The notes under the pieces are model-generated. The model was not told the DNA's origin, searched no databases, and saw only the letters and a program-made list of their open reading frames with translations. Position numbers and translations under genes: made by a program. Positions 35,543 through 44,649 of a stretch of 64,000 nt of DNA are shown in pieces; within the stretch, counting starts at the first letter, position 1; each line of letters begins with the position of its first letter. This stretch comes from Bryopsis sp. KO-2023 (lineage: Eukaryota; Chlorophyta; Ulvophyceae; Bryopsidales; Bryopsidaceae), in the NCBI GenBank assembly GCA_030272585.1, contig BSYQ01000005.1:4247501-4311500 (forward strand), read 5' to 3'.

Positions 35543-36007
35543 ATCAGTTGTACAACTCTCGTGACCAAAATCGCTTGATTTCGGACACGCAAAATCACTG
35601 TTTCAGTCATTGCATCAAAAAAGGACTTGAATCGATGTCTTTCGATTTAAAAAATTGGCAGAAGCTGATTCAAGTGTTTCCCACACGTCTCCAAAGTTTT
35701 GTGATTTTTGGGTTATTTTGTGTGTGTTTGTTAGGGGCCTAGATTTGTCCCCTCTTTTGTTGTGGGGGGCAGAGTTGTGCGCCGTTTCAACGGCTCCGTT
35801 AATAACGGCGCCGTTAACGGTAACGGGCCGTTGTCGTTCCGTTGTCGCGAGCGTTGTGCAAACCCGTGAAAACCCGTTAATTGACCGTTAACGATCACAC
35901 AGCCGTTATTAACGGCACCTGCCGTTGCCATCGATTCCAACGGTGAATGTTACTAAATTAAGAGTACAATCCACCCCGTCCCGTTCGTGTCTCGCTCGTT
36001 TCGCAGG
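35543..36007. other. Possible left end of an older hAT-like/foldback element
   Basis: From 35,770 the sequence reads CAGAGTTGTGCGCC, a hAT-like terminus, followed by many short CCGTTAACGG/ACGGC repeats (35,785-35,935) of the kind found in hAT subterminal regions. It ends in the GCAGG target duplicated by the gypsy insertion. The other end may be the reverse complement of a CAGAGTA start near 44,919, on the far side of the gypsy element. The expected 8-bp target duplication was not seen. Confidence 0.35.
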
Positions 36008-36480
36008 TGTAGCGAATCAGGGTTTCTGACAGCCCTGCAGTACGTCAGCAGGCTTGCTGACAGTCCTGCAGTACTTTAAGTAGGAGGCTGGCTGCCCTGA
36101 GGCAGCGTACAGTCAGTCAGGGTGTGCTGGCAGTGAAGTAGTACGTGGACTACTGAGCTGGCAGCTAGAATGTTCTAGAAGGTCGCTCAGCACCACAGGA
36201 ATGGCCGTGGGGCTGAGCTGGGCTCTGATTGAAAGGACTGCAAGGTCTGATGCCTTGCAGCAGTGATGCAGACTGATGTTACAGCCTATGATCAGTTAGG
36301 ATCAAGGCTGCTAGGGTATTCTATAAGTTCTTGGGGTTTGAACGTTCTTGTAACCTTACTTTGGGATTGAACTCCCTTTGTCTCGCTTCCAAGTCGTCTA
36401 TTCTTTCCCTCCAAGCCGTTTCAGGCTTGCAGTTCACAGCCGGCAGCCCACAATAGCGGTCTGCAGGCGGATTTACTACA
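36008..36480 (+). repeat. 5' LTR of element 1
   Basis: 473 bp, beginning TGTAGCGAATC and ending GATTTACTACA. It contains repeated CTGCAGTAC/GTCAG motifs (36,025-36,120). It differs from the 3' LTR at one position noticed (GGCTGGCTG versus GGCTGGTTG near 36,090). No clear TATA box was assigned. Confidence 0.95.
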
Positions 36481-36481
36481 T

Positions 36482-36493
36482 TGGTTTCGGAGC
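36482..36493 (+). other. Primer-binding site, initiator-Met-tRNA-like
   Basis: TGGTTTCGGAGC lies one base after the LTR. It matches the common initiator tRNA-Met complement TGGTATCAGAGC at 10 of 12 positions. The tRNA identity is inferred. Confidence 0.65.
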
Positions 36494-36695
36494 AGGGGCG
36501 CAGCAAGACTGTGCAGGGTCGCTGGAGGACCTTGGAAGGCCCCACAGCCTTGGGAGAGATAGAACTGGAGAGTGCTGTGAGCAGCACACAGAAACAGCGC
36601 ACAGGCGCAGCACACAGACGCAGTTTTTGCGCTGTTCAGGGAAGCAGACTTGAAAAGTTACTGGCGCAGCTGTTGCTTGGTCGAGTTTTGGTTGT

Positions 36696-37292
36696 ATGAG
36701 TTTCGGCAGACCTTTTGGTGGTAGTGACAGAGTTATTGAAGTGGTTTCTGACTCTGAGACGAGTATTCATTCAGAGGACTCAGCAGAGAACCACCCAGAA
36801 GGGGTGCTGCCACACACACTGCGTTTTCCTGATACAGTGGTTCGTTTACCTTCTCCTCTTCGTTTTGCTCAGCCTGTACATATTCTTGAACCTGTCAGAC
36901 ACCCTTTGGCAGTGTTGGAACCAGGCGCTCTGAGAGCACCCCCTCACGGTCACCACAGAGCAGAACAGGGTCCAGGGTACTTCAGATACACAGAGTGTAC
37001 TGATCCCAACTGCAATATATACAGGAATCGCTTGAGAGGACAGCAGGAAAGAGAACGCAGAGAGCAGCGCAGAGATGGCCGGACAGGACGAGCAACCGCA
37101 AATAGGAATGCCAGCCCCAGATCCCTTCGACGTGCAGGGATTGAGGCAGATGATTTTGGACATGCAGGAAGAGGTCCAGCACCTGAGACACGTAGCAGCC
37201 AACGTGAACGTGCAGATGGACGACGCAGCTCGGAACGCAGTGCACAACAGGATGGCACAGCAGCAACCTCCCGCAGCTCTGGGCAGAGCTAG
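36696..37292 (+). CDS. Upstream ORF of element 1, overlaps gag start
   Basis: An open frame of 198 codons beginning MSFGRPFGGSDRVIEVVSD lies between the PBS and gag and overlaps gag by 218 bases in another frame. The N-terminal half is acidic and Pro-rich with CTDPNCNIYRNRLRG near residue 105; the C-terminal half, which overlaps gag, is Arg/Ser-rich. No domain was recognised. The part before the overlap (about 126 codons) has protein-like composition and may be a real leader or pre-Gag protein. Alternatively, it could be joined to Gag by a +1 frameshift. Confidence 0.4.
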   Translation: MSFGRPFGGSDRVIEVVSDSETSIHSEDSAENHPEGVLPHTLRFPDTVVRLPSPLRFAQPVHILEPVRHPLAVLEPGALRAPPHGHHRAEQGPGYFRYTECTDPNCNIYRNRLRGQQERERREQRRDGRTGRATANRNASPRSLRRAGIEADDFGHAGRGPAPETRSSQRERADGRRSSERSAQQDGTAATSRSSGQS

Positions 37293-38256
37293 GGCGAAAG
37301 GCCCTGACATGTGGTATGGTGATCCACATGATGTTCCCCTCAATGAGTGGCAAGTCCAGTTGCAGACATACTTTGATGTTACTGCAACCAGGGACAGGGA
37401 ACAGCAGGTACTAGTGGCTGCAGGATGCTTGAGAGGAGCAGCAGGCACTTGGTGGAGAGGTCGGTATGAAGCTGCGATGGCAGGACAGCTGAATCTGCCA
37501 CAGGACGTTCCAGCTTTGGTGACAGCACTCAGACAGCAGTTTGGTAAAACGAATGAGAACAAAGACTTCAGGCGGGAATGGTCACGTCTGAAGCAGGGAC
37601 GATCTACTGTTGCTGAATATGTGCATCAGTTCAGGAGACTTATGCTGCAGATCAATGACAGCAATTCTGGAGAGCAGCTGTTTCGTTTTGTAGAGGGTCT
37701 GAATGACCGTCTGCGAACTAAAGTTGAAATGGAAGATCCTGCAGATCTGGAGCGTGCGATAGCACTCGCCGCCACTTGGGAAGGTCCACTTGAGGCGTAC
37801 CGCAGAGAGGGACGTAGAGGTCACAGTCCCAGAGGCAGGCGTGAAGGATCACGCAGAGACAGATCAAAGAGCAGAGGCCGATCTTACAGCAGAGGCCGAT
37901 CCTACAGCAGAGGAAGATCGCAGAATCGAGGTCGCAGTGCTAGTCGTGGCAGAACTGACGCAGATCGTGATAGGTATACACCACACCAATATACACCACA
38001 ATTAGGGGATCGCATGGAGGTTGATGGCCTCCAGCGTAACCGCGTGGGTTTTGATGTTGGTAGAAACCGAAGCGACAGTCGCAGTAAAAGCAGAGGACGC
38101 AGTGGTAGTCCTCGCAGACAGAGGCAGAACAGGAGATCTGGAGAAAGTATCTCTGCCAGAAGGAGCAGAATGGATGCAGGTCACTCTGCAGCGAATGTTG
38201 ATTGTTACAACTGCGGCAAGAAAGGACATTTTGCTGCAGACTGTCAGGAAAACTAA
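37075..38256 (+). CDS. gag: Gag polyprotein of element 1
   Basis: 393 codons. A short helical N-terminus precedes the retrotransposon Gag core (about residues 75-235: GTWWRGRYEA, LRQQFGKT, VAEYVHQFRRL). An Arg/Ser-rich basic segment (about 240-370) with repeated RGRSYSRGRS follows, then a C-terminal CCHC zinc knuckle CYNCGKKGHFAADC. It binds and packages the element RNA. It ends in TAA at 38,254-38,256, with the pol frame already open in the -1 frame. Confidence 0.92.
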   Translation: MAGQDEQPQIGMPAPDPFDVQGLRQMILDMQEEVQHLRHVAANVNVQMDDAARNAVHNRMAQQQPPAALGRARAKGPDMWYGDPHDVPLNEWQVQLQTYFDVTATRDREQQVLVAAGCLRGAAGTWWRGRYEAAMAGQLNLPQDVPALVTALRQQFGKTNENKDFRREWSRLKQGRSTVAEYVHQFRRLMLQINDSNSGEQLFRFVEGLNDRLRTKVEMEDPADLERAIALAATWEGPLEAYRREGRRGHSPRGRREGSRRDRSKSRGRSYSRGRSYSRGRSQNRGRSASRGRTDADRDRYTPHQYTPQLGDRMEVDGLQRNRVGFDVGRNRSDSRSKSRGRSGSPRRQRQNRRSGESISARRSRMDAGHSAANVDCYNCGKKGHFAADCQEN

Positions 38257-41200
38257 GGAGGCCAGAGTCTGGAGAGGCTGCTGGCCGAGAAATCCTGGCG
38301 GAGGAGGATAGAAGTGGAGTGTGGGATGGCCGGTGCAGCCCACCACACAGAGAGGCTACCAATTGGGGGGTAGCAGGAATTTCAAATCAGAACTCCAAGG
38401 TTGGAGAGCCATGTGTAGCCTCAGCCAAGGAGAAGAAGAAGAAGAAGAAGAAAATGATGGAGAACCTTGCAGGTACCGAGCCATGTGTAGCCATACCTGA
38501 AGGGGATCCTGCAGTGTCAGTGTTGAATTTTGCAGGTGGAGGGCCTTGTGTAGCCACATTTGCAGAATGTCTGGTGAAGGATATAGAGACAACGAAGGAG
38601 GGTTGTGGGCTGAGTGAAGCCACAACCACTCTGGTCTCTGAGGCAGGAGGTGATGAGCCAAGTGAAGCCACACCCAGCCTGCAGGTGATGTCGGGCAGTG
38701 CAGGTTTGGGAGGTGTACAGCCTGAACCTGAGCTGCACAATGTTACTGAGTGTAAAAGTACTGATGGTGATCTGAGGACAGACACATCAGATTTTTCAGT
38801 GAGAGAGGAGCTTGAACAGGGGAAACTTAGTGCAGATTCCCTTAAGAGTGTTTGTTCAAGTGTACCCCCAGTTTTGAAGTTGAGAGGAGTCCAAGTGGGG
38901 ACTCAAGGATTGTTGAAGACCACAGGGGCTGTGGCAGGTTGTTTTGCAAGAATTTTGTTAGATAGTGGTGCAACCGACAATTTTGTTTCGAAAGATTGGT
39001 TGTTAGAAAATGACATTCAGGCAAAGACTTCTGAGGTGGTTACTGAAGTGCAGTTAGCAGATGGCAAGACTTCAGAGAAGGTAGAAAAAGAACTGCAGGC
39101 CAGTGTCAAGATGGGGAGGTTTGTTTCAGAGGAAAAGATGTATGCAGTGACACTAGGCAGGTATGATCTGGTGTTAGGTATGTCTTGGCTGAGTAAACAC
39201 AACCCTATGATAGATTGGCAGAAGAAGAAATTGGTTTTGCAGACACCTCAGGGAGTAGTCAAACTCAGAATGCAGACTGGTAGAGTAGAGGATTGCAGTA
39301 CTGAAGATTTGGATATGATGTCCGCCAAAGAGTTTGCTCGGGCAGCCCGCAAGGGTATGCCGATGTATTTGGTAAATCTTCGGGAAGTTCAGGAGGAACA
39401 TTTGATTAATAATGTGGAAAGTACTGATGCAGTAAAAGGCAGTGTTGCAGAAACCTTGTCAGAAGAAGGAAAAGAGGCGGCTGAGTTAGAAAAACAGATC
39501 AGAAAGGAGTTTCAGGATTTGTTTAAAGAGGAACTGCCGCAGGAGTTACCTCCTGACAGGGGTGTGAATCATAAGATTGAGTTGGTGGAAGGTGCAGAAC
39601 CAGTAAAAAAGGGGCTTTATAGGGCCAGTTTTGCAGAAAGAGAAGAACTGAAAAAGCAGTTAGCAGAGCTGCTGAAGCAGGGATTTATCAGACCTAGCAA
39701 GTCTCCATGGGGTTCGCCGGTTTTGTTTGTTCCTAAGAAAAATGGGAAACTTAGGATGTGTGTGGATTTTCGGGCACTTAACAAACTAACGGTGAAAAAT
39801 AGGTATCCTATCCCGAGGATAGAGGAGTTGCTGGATCAGATTCAGGGAGCACGCTGCTTCAGCAAGATTGACCTCTGCTCAGGCTACCATCAGGTGCGGT
39901 TGGATCCTGCAGATTGTGAGAAAACGGCCTTCCGCACCAGGTATGGCCTTTATGAGTATGTTGTTCTTCCTTTTGGGCTGACGAATGCCCCTGCCACTTT
40001 TATGAACACGATGAATCATGTGCTGCATGATTTTCTGGACGTCTTTTGCATCGTTTACTTGGATGATATTTTGATTTTTAGCAAAGATTGGGCAGAACAC
40101 AAAGTTCATTTGCGGAAAGTGATGCAGAGGTTGAGGGAACAGAAGTTGTATGCATCAGCTTCAAAGTGTGAGATCTGCAGAGATCAAGTTGAGTTTCTGG
40201 GGCATGAGTTAAGTGCTGCAGGAGTACAGGTGTTGCAGAGCAAGGTGCAGGTTATCAGAGATTGGCCACCCTTGACATCAGTGAAGGATCTCAGGTCCTT
40301 TCTGGGATTGGCAAACTACTACAGGAGGTTCATAAAGGACTTCTCTGCCAGAGCCAAGCCTTTGACTGCATTACTCAGAAAGGATGCAGAGTGGAAATGG
40401 ACTGAGACAGAAGCTGCAGCCATGCAGGATATCAAGGAGGCATTGATGTCTGCACCAGTACTATTGGTGCCTGACCCAAGTCTGAAGTTTGAAGTCACCA
40501 CCGATGCTTCGGACTATGCAATAGGAGCAGTCCTAACTCAGGACAAGGGTCAGCAGCCAGTTGCATTTGAAAGCAGGAAGCTGCAACCTGCAGAACTCAA
40601 CTATGCTACTCATGAAAAGGAGCTGCTGGCAGTTGTGCATGCTCTGAAGGTCTGGAGACACTATTTGGATGCACAAGAGTTTGTGGTGCACACCGATCAT
40701 GCACCCCTCAAGTTTTTGCATACTCAGCCTCACCTGTCGCAGAGGCAAGCAAGATGGATGGAGACTCTGCAATCTTTCAAGTTCGAGATCAAGTACAGAC
40801 CAGGCAGAGACAATGTGGTGGCAGATGCTCTGAGCAGGGCCACACATCAAGTGGAGGAAACAAAGTCTGAAATGAATGCTCAGGCCAGGCTGGAAGTTGC
40901 AGAAGGATTCCTGCAACAGGTGCAGGCAGCTTATTCAAAGGATGCACTGTGTCAGCAGTTGATCACTGCAAGGCACAGACCTGGACATGTGAAATGGGAT
41001 GGCCAAAGACTCTGGAGAAGAATTGGGAATGCTTGGAAATGGTGGATTCCTGAAGCAGATGGGCTCAGGGAGAAAATACTGCATGACTGCCATGAGTCCC
41101 CATTGGCAGGACATTTGGGCAGACGGAAGACCCTTGTCAGGGTGCAGCTGCATTATTTCTGGCCCCACATCTCCGAGTCAGTGCACAAGTATGTCCGGAA

Positions 41201-42389
41201 TTGCATTTCATGTCAAAGGAATAAGGCTTCTAATCAGAGGCCTTTGGGTAAGCTGCAGCCCCTGCCTATTCCTGATGGCAGGTGGACCAGTGTTTCACTT
41301 GACTTTGTAGGGCCTTTACCTAGAACTCGAACTGGGTCAGATTATTTGTTGGTGGTTGTGGATAGGTTCACAAAAATGATCAGACTTATTCCGACTAAGC
41401 AAACGGTTACTGCTGCAGGGGTAGCAGATTTGTTTTTCCAGAATGTGGTTCGTTTCTTTGGGTTACCTCAAGAAATTGTTTCTGATCGGGATACTCGTTT
41501 CACTAGCAATTTTTGGAGGTCTCTTTGGAAGAAGGCTGGAACAAGATTGGCAATGTCAAGCAGTTATCATCCTGAGACAGATGGTCAGACTGAAAGGGCT
41601 AACAGAACAGTGCAGGAAATTCTGCGCAGTTATGTTGAACCTGCAGGAACAGATTGGGATCAGCACTTGGCAGCTGCTGAGTTTGCTTACAACTCCAGTG
41701 TCAATGCTACTACTGGATTCTCCCCCTTCTATTTGATGAATGGGCAGAACCCAAGGACTCCTGCAAGTGCTGTGGCTGTGTCAGCCTGCCCTGCAGTGGA
41801 TGATTGGTGGACTACTTGGCAATCTGATCTGGAAAAATGCAAACACAATATTGCTGCTGCTCAGGCACGTCAACGCCAGGTGGCGGACGAAACCAGGCGG
41901 GGAGGGGGCTTTGAGCCAGGCGAAAAAGTTTTTCTGGCCACAAAAGACTTACCCTTACCTGCAGTGTTGAGCAGAAAGTTGTCAGCAAAGTACTGTGGAC
42001 CATTTGAAGTCACTGAGAAGCTCTCTGAAGTTGCAGTCAGGTTGAGACTGCCAGGTCATTGGAGGATACATGATGTGTTTCATGTGTCCAAGCTCAAACC
42101 TGCATTTGAAGATCAGGTGGGCAGCTTTCCAGCAAGGGAGGCACCCAGGTGGCAACCTGAACCTGAGCTTGTGGATGGTCAAGAGGAATATCAGGTGGAC
42201 AGAATTCTGGCAGACAGAACTGTCAGAGGCAGGAAGCAGTACCTTGTTCGATGGCAGGGATATGATCAATCTGAGGACACATGGGAACCTGCAGAACATT
42301 TGCAGAATGCTCGAGATATACTACGTGACTATCAGCAAAGGAGTGAAGGGACCGCAATGAGGCGACGTCCTAGTCGGAAAGCACAGTAA
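38202..42389 (+). CDS. pol: Pol polyprotein of element 1: PR-RT-RH-IN-chromodomain
   Basis: One frame of about 1,395 codons, -1 relative to gag. A variable Lys/Glu-rich lead (a K run near 38,430 and repeats of the form GEPCVA / EPCVAI) precedes the aspartic protease (LLDSGATDNFVS). RT carries [23 protein letters not shown] and YLDDILIF. RNase H has TTDASDYAIGAVL and HTDHAPL. Integrase has the HHCC region (CHESPLAGHLG, CISCQRNK) and DDE residues in SLDFVGPL, SDRDTRFTSNFW and ETDGQTERANR. GPY/F (KYCGPFEV) and HVSKLKP precede a C-terminal chromodomain (YQVDRILADR, YLVRWQGYDQSEDTWEPAEHL). All key residues are present. The exact N-terminus depends on how the gag stop is bypassed. Confidence 0.95.
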   Translation: MLQLRQERTFCCRLSGKLRRPESGEAAGREILAEEDRSGVWDGRCSPPHREATNWGVAGISNQNSKVGEPCVASAKEKKKKKKKMMENLAGTEPCVAIPEGDPAVSVLNFAGGGPCVATFAECLVKDIETTKEGCGLSEATTTLVSEAGGDEPSEATPSLQVMSGSAGLGGVQPEPELHNVTECKSTDGDLRTDTSDFSVREELEQGKLSADSLKSVCSSVPPVLKLRGVQVGTQGLLKTTGAVAGCFARILLDSGATDNFVSKDWLLENDIQAKTSEVVTEVQLADGKTSEKVEKELQASVKMGRFVSEEKMYAVTLGRYDLVLGMSWLSKHNPMIDWQKKKLVLQTPQGVVKLRMQTGRVEDCSTEDLDMMSAKEFARAARKGMPMYLVNLREVQEEHLINNVESTDAVKGSVAETLSEEGKEAAELEKQIRKEFQDLFKEELPQELPPDRGVNHKIELVEGAEPVKKGLYRASFAEREELKKQLAELLKQGFIRPSKSPWGSPVLFVPKKNGKLRMCVDFRALNKLTVKNRYPIPRIEELLDQIQGARCFSKIDLCSGYHQVRLDPADCEKTAFRTRYGLYEYVVLPFGLTNAPATFMNTMNHVLHDFLDVFCIVYLDDILIFSKDWAEHKVHLRKVMQRLREQKLYASASKCEICRDQVEFLGHELSAAGVQVLQSKVQVIRDWPPLTSVKDLRSFLGLANYYRRFIKDFSARAKPLTALLRKDAEWKWTETEAAAMQDIKEALMSAPVLLVPDPSLKFEVTTDASDYAIGAVLTQDKGQQPVAFESRKLQPAELNYATHEKELLAVVHALKVWRHYLDAQEFVVHTDHAPLKFLHTQPHLSQRQARWMETLQSFKFEIKYRPGRDNVVADALSRATHQVEETKSEMNAQARLEVAEGFLQQVQAAYSKDALCQQLITARHRPGHVKWDGQRLWRRIGNAWKWWIPEADGLREKILHDCHESPLAGHLGRRKTLVRVQLHYFWPHISESVHKYVRNCISCQRNKASNQRPLGKLQPLPIPDGRWTSVSLDFVGPLPRTRTGSDYLLVVVDRFTKMIRLIPTKQTVTAAGVADLFFQNVVRFFGLPQEIVSDRDTRFTSNFWRSLWKKAGTRLAMSSSYHPETDGQTERANRTVQEILRSYVEPAGTDWDQHLAAAEFAYNSSVNATTGFSPFYLMNGQNPRTPASAVAVSACPAVDDWWTTWQSDLEKCKHNIAAAQARQRQVADETRRGGGFEPGEKVFLATKDLPLPAVLSRKLSAKYCGPFEVTEKLSEVAVRLRLPGHWRIHDVFHVSKLKPAFEDQVGSFPAREAPRWQPEPELVDGQEEYQVDRILADRTVRGRKQYLVRWQGYDQSEDTWEPAEHLQNARDILRDYQQRSEGTAMRRRPSRKAQ

Positions 42390-42446
42390 AAACTGAAGAA
42401 GAAAAGGGAGAGTGTTATTTTCTCTTTATCGTTCGCGTGAGCAGGA

Positions 42447-43295
42447 ATGGTAGACCACGCTCAAGAGACCGAGGATCAGGTGGAACAAGCTTTCAAGTTG
42501 TTGAGCTCCAGGGCAGCATCAGCAGCAAATCTGTCCGCACAGCTTCGGAAAGCAAGAACTGAGTTGCAAGTCGCCCGTGCTGAAAATTATCGTTGGCGCG
42601 AGTGGGCAGCGAATATACCAGAAGTGGTGCAAGGGACTAAGCTCAGAGATGCAGATGCGGATGAGATCTCAGGAAGAGTAATGGAGTGTGAAGGAAAGTC
42701 AGTTGCAGGAAAGGAAAAGGTGGCTGATGTTAAGGAAGAAGAAGCAGGGTGGTACAGCAATTCTGTTGACAGAATACTTCCAAATCAGACACTGCTACTG
42801 CCAGAAGTGCAGCTAAACCCTGTGGAAGGGCTGACAGAGTCAAGCATGGGATGCACTCTGTGTTTCAAGACCTGCAACAGGCCAGTGCACACATTCCCTT
42901 GTGGTCAGCACAGGGTCTGCTGCAGATCTGTTTGTTGGATGAGGATGTGGTATGCCTATGATACCACTATTCAGCTCGATGCCGAGGGAAGGATGCAGGC
43001 GAACTGTCCAATTTCTCTGAAGGTAGCAAGTCCAGGACCTGCTCAGTTTGGAGAATGTGGATTGTGCAGGATGGTAAGGAGACATCCAGGCTTGACAGTC
43101 CCTCCAGCAAGAGTCATGACAACACTTCGGATTGCAGGATTGGAGTTGCCTAAGAGCACTGCAGGAAGAAATCAGACAAACCGTGATGCAGCACCACACC
43201 GGATTGTTGAGTGGGAGGTTATACCTTCTAAGAAATCTGGGTCAGCAAAGAAGAGGAGTCTAGATGAGGTGATCTCACAGGGTGCAGGTGACTAG
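42447..43295 (+). CDS. ORF3 of element 1: coiled coil + RING-like Cys/His protein
   Basis: 282 codons starting 57 bases after the pol stop, in an intact frame. Residues 1-70 form a charged coiled coil (AQLRKARTELQVARAENYRW). A Cys/His region then reads CTLC, later PCGQHRVC, a further CRSVC, a spacer and finally CGLC, giving the C-x2-C ... C-x2-H-x2-C ... C-x2-C order of a RING or treble-clef finger. The C-terminus is basic with a likely nuclear-localisation run (KKSGSAKKR). No reported gypsy domain fits. The two decayed gypsy copies in this window carry an ORF of the same design in the same place. A role in ubiquitin transfer, RNA binding or targeting is inference. Confidence 0.75.
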   Translation: MVDHAQETEDQVEQAFKLLSSRAASAANLSAQLRKARTELQVARAENYRWREWAANIPEVVQGTKLRDADADEISGRVMECEGKSVAGKEKVADVKEEEAGWYSNSVDRILPNQTLLLPEVQLNPVEGLTESSMGCTLCFKTCNRPVHTFPCGQHRVCCRSVCWMRMWYAYDTTIQLDAEGRMQANCPISLKVASPGPAQFGECGLCRMVRRHPGLTVPPARVMTTLRIAGLELPKSTAGRNQTNRDAAPHRIVEWEVIPSKKSGSAKKRSLDEVISQGAGD

Positions 43296-43960
43296 TGCAG
43301 TTTGCTGCAGGTCATTTGAAGGAATGTTTGGTTTTTATTGAAATGTGATTTGCAGTGGGAGCTGCCAGTTGAGGCAGAACATATTAGGCTGATTGAATGA
43401 AACTTGTTATGTTTCTTGACTTGGTGGAATTTGGAAAAGAAGAATTTTCTGAGGGAGTAATATCATTTTGTCCCTTTTCTTAAGTGCTTATGGGACAGGC
43501 AGAGTATTTTTCAGAGATTCTTAATAAACCTGCCAACTAGATACATTTTTGATAGCTGCAACAGAATGTGGTTTATTGCTGCAGCTTAATAGTATATTCT
43601 GATATGGGACATTTTTACTGATTGCTAGGATTTTGTGGGCTGATAAGCAGTGTTTATTTTGGAAAACTGCTGATCAGTCATTTGACTTGTTTTCTACTGA
43701 TTGAGGTTTTTATATTTGCAAGGGTTGAGACCTTGAGAATAACACTGTTTCTAGTTATGTTTTATATGCCAAGGAAGTGAGAAGCTGCAGAAAACAGTTC
43801 AAGGGTGCAGCAGGGTTCTTTGGTTGTTGATGTTTTATTAGACCTACAAGGGAGTAGGGTTTGATTTGATGATGAGTTTTCAGATCTTTATTGAGCTATG
43901 GAATTTCCCTAAAAGGTTGATTTATTTCAGTCAAAGTGCAGTAAGGGGCTACTGCAGTTC
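43296..43960 (+). other. 3' untranslated region of element 1
   Basis: 665 bases of AT-rich non-coding sequence between ORF3 and the polypurine tract. No ORF or repeat was recognised. Confidence 0.6.
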
Positions 43961-43973
43961 AGATGGGGAGGAA
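43961..43973 (+). other. Polypurine tract of element 1
   Basis: AGATGGGGAGGAA directly abuts the 3' LTR and is the expected plus-strand primer site. Confidence 0.8.
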
Positions 43974-44446
43974 TGTAGCGAATCAGGGTTTCTGACAGCC
44001 CTGCAGTACGTCAGCAGGCTTGCTGACAGTCCTGCAGTACTTTAAGTAGGAGGCTGGTTGCCCTGAGGCAGCGTACAGTCAGTCAGGGTGTGCTGGCAGT
44101 GAAGTAGTACGTGGACTACTGAGCTGGCAGCTAGAATGTTCTAGAAGGTCGCTCAGCACCACAGGAATGGCCGTGGGGCTGAGCTGGGCTCTGATTGAAA
44201 GGACTGCAAGGTCTGATGCCTTGCAGCAGTGATGCAGACTGATGTTACAGCCTATGATCAGTTAGGATCAAGGCTGCTAGGGTATTCTATAAGTTCTTGG
44301 GGTTTGAACGTTCTTGTAACCTTACTTTGGGATTGAACTCCCTTTGTCTCGCTTCCAAGTCGTCTATTCTTTCCCTCCAAGCCGTTTCAGGCTTGCAGTT
44401 CACAGCCGGCAGCCCACAATAGCGGTCTGCAGGCGGATTTACTACA
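43974..44446 (+). repeat. 3' LTR of element 1
   Basis: 473 bp, same length as the 5' LTR with one mismatch seen. It is followed directly by GCAGG, the right copy of the target duplication. Confidence 0.95.
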
Positions 44447-44504
44447 GCAGGTGAGGAAAGTAGTGAACCCGTTTGGGGATAAAAACCAAACGAAAGAAGA
44501 GAAC

Positions 44505-44649
44505 TTTTCGAGCACGTCGCACTTTGTCGCGTGCGAAACGAGCAAGAAACGAGGGAGATATCCCAGTTTCTGTGGAAAATACAGAAACTGGGATATCTCC
44601 CTCGTTTCTTGCTCGTTTTGCACGCGACAAAGTGCGACGTGCTCGAAAA
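44505..44649. repeat. Near-perfect 69-bp palindrome (hairpin)
   Basis: Arms 44,505-44,573 and 44,581-44,649 are reverse complements at 68 of 69 positions and are separated by only 7 bases (GGAAAAT). The single difference is in GTGCGAAACGAG versus GTGCAAAACGAG. Short CGAAACGAG motifs also occur outside the arms (44,705) and, inverted, in the left flank of the gypsy insertion (about 35,992). It is probably the core of a foldback or MITE element into which element 1 inserted. Confidence 0.9.

Larger units (their letters stand above)
36008..44446 (+). mobile_element. Complete Ty3/gypsy chromovirus LTR retrotransposon (element 1)
   Basis: 8.4 kb bounded by 473-bp LTRs (TG...CA) and a 5-bp target-site duplication GCAGG (36,003-36,007 and 44,447-44,451). 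Order: LTR, PBS, upstream ORF, gag, pol (protease, RT, RNase H, integrase, GPY/F, chromodomain), a third ORF, PPT, LTR. The integrase-after-RT order and the terminal chromodomain define a chromovirus. I see one mismatch between the LTRs and no break in gag, pol or ORF3, so it is recent and potentially active. Confidence 0.95.
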
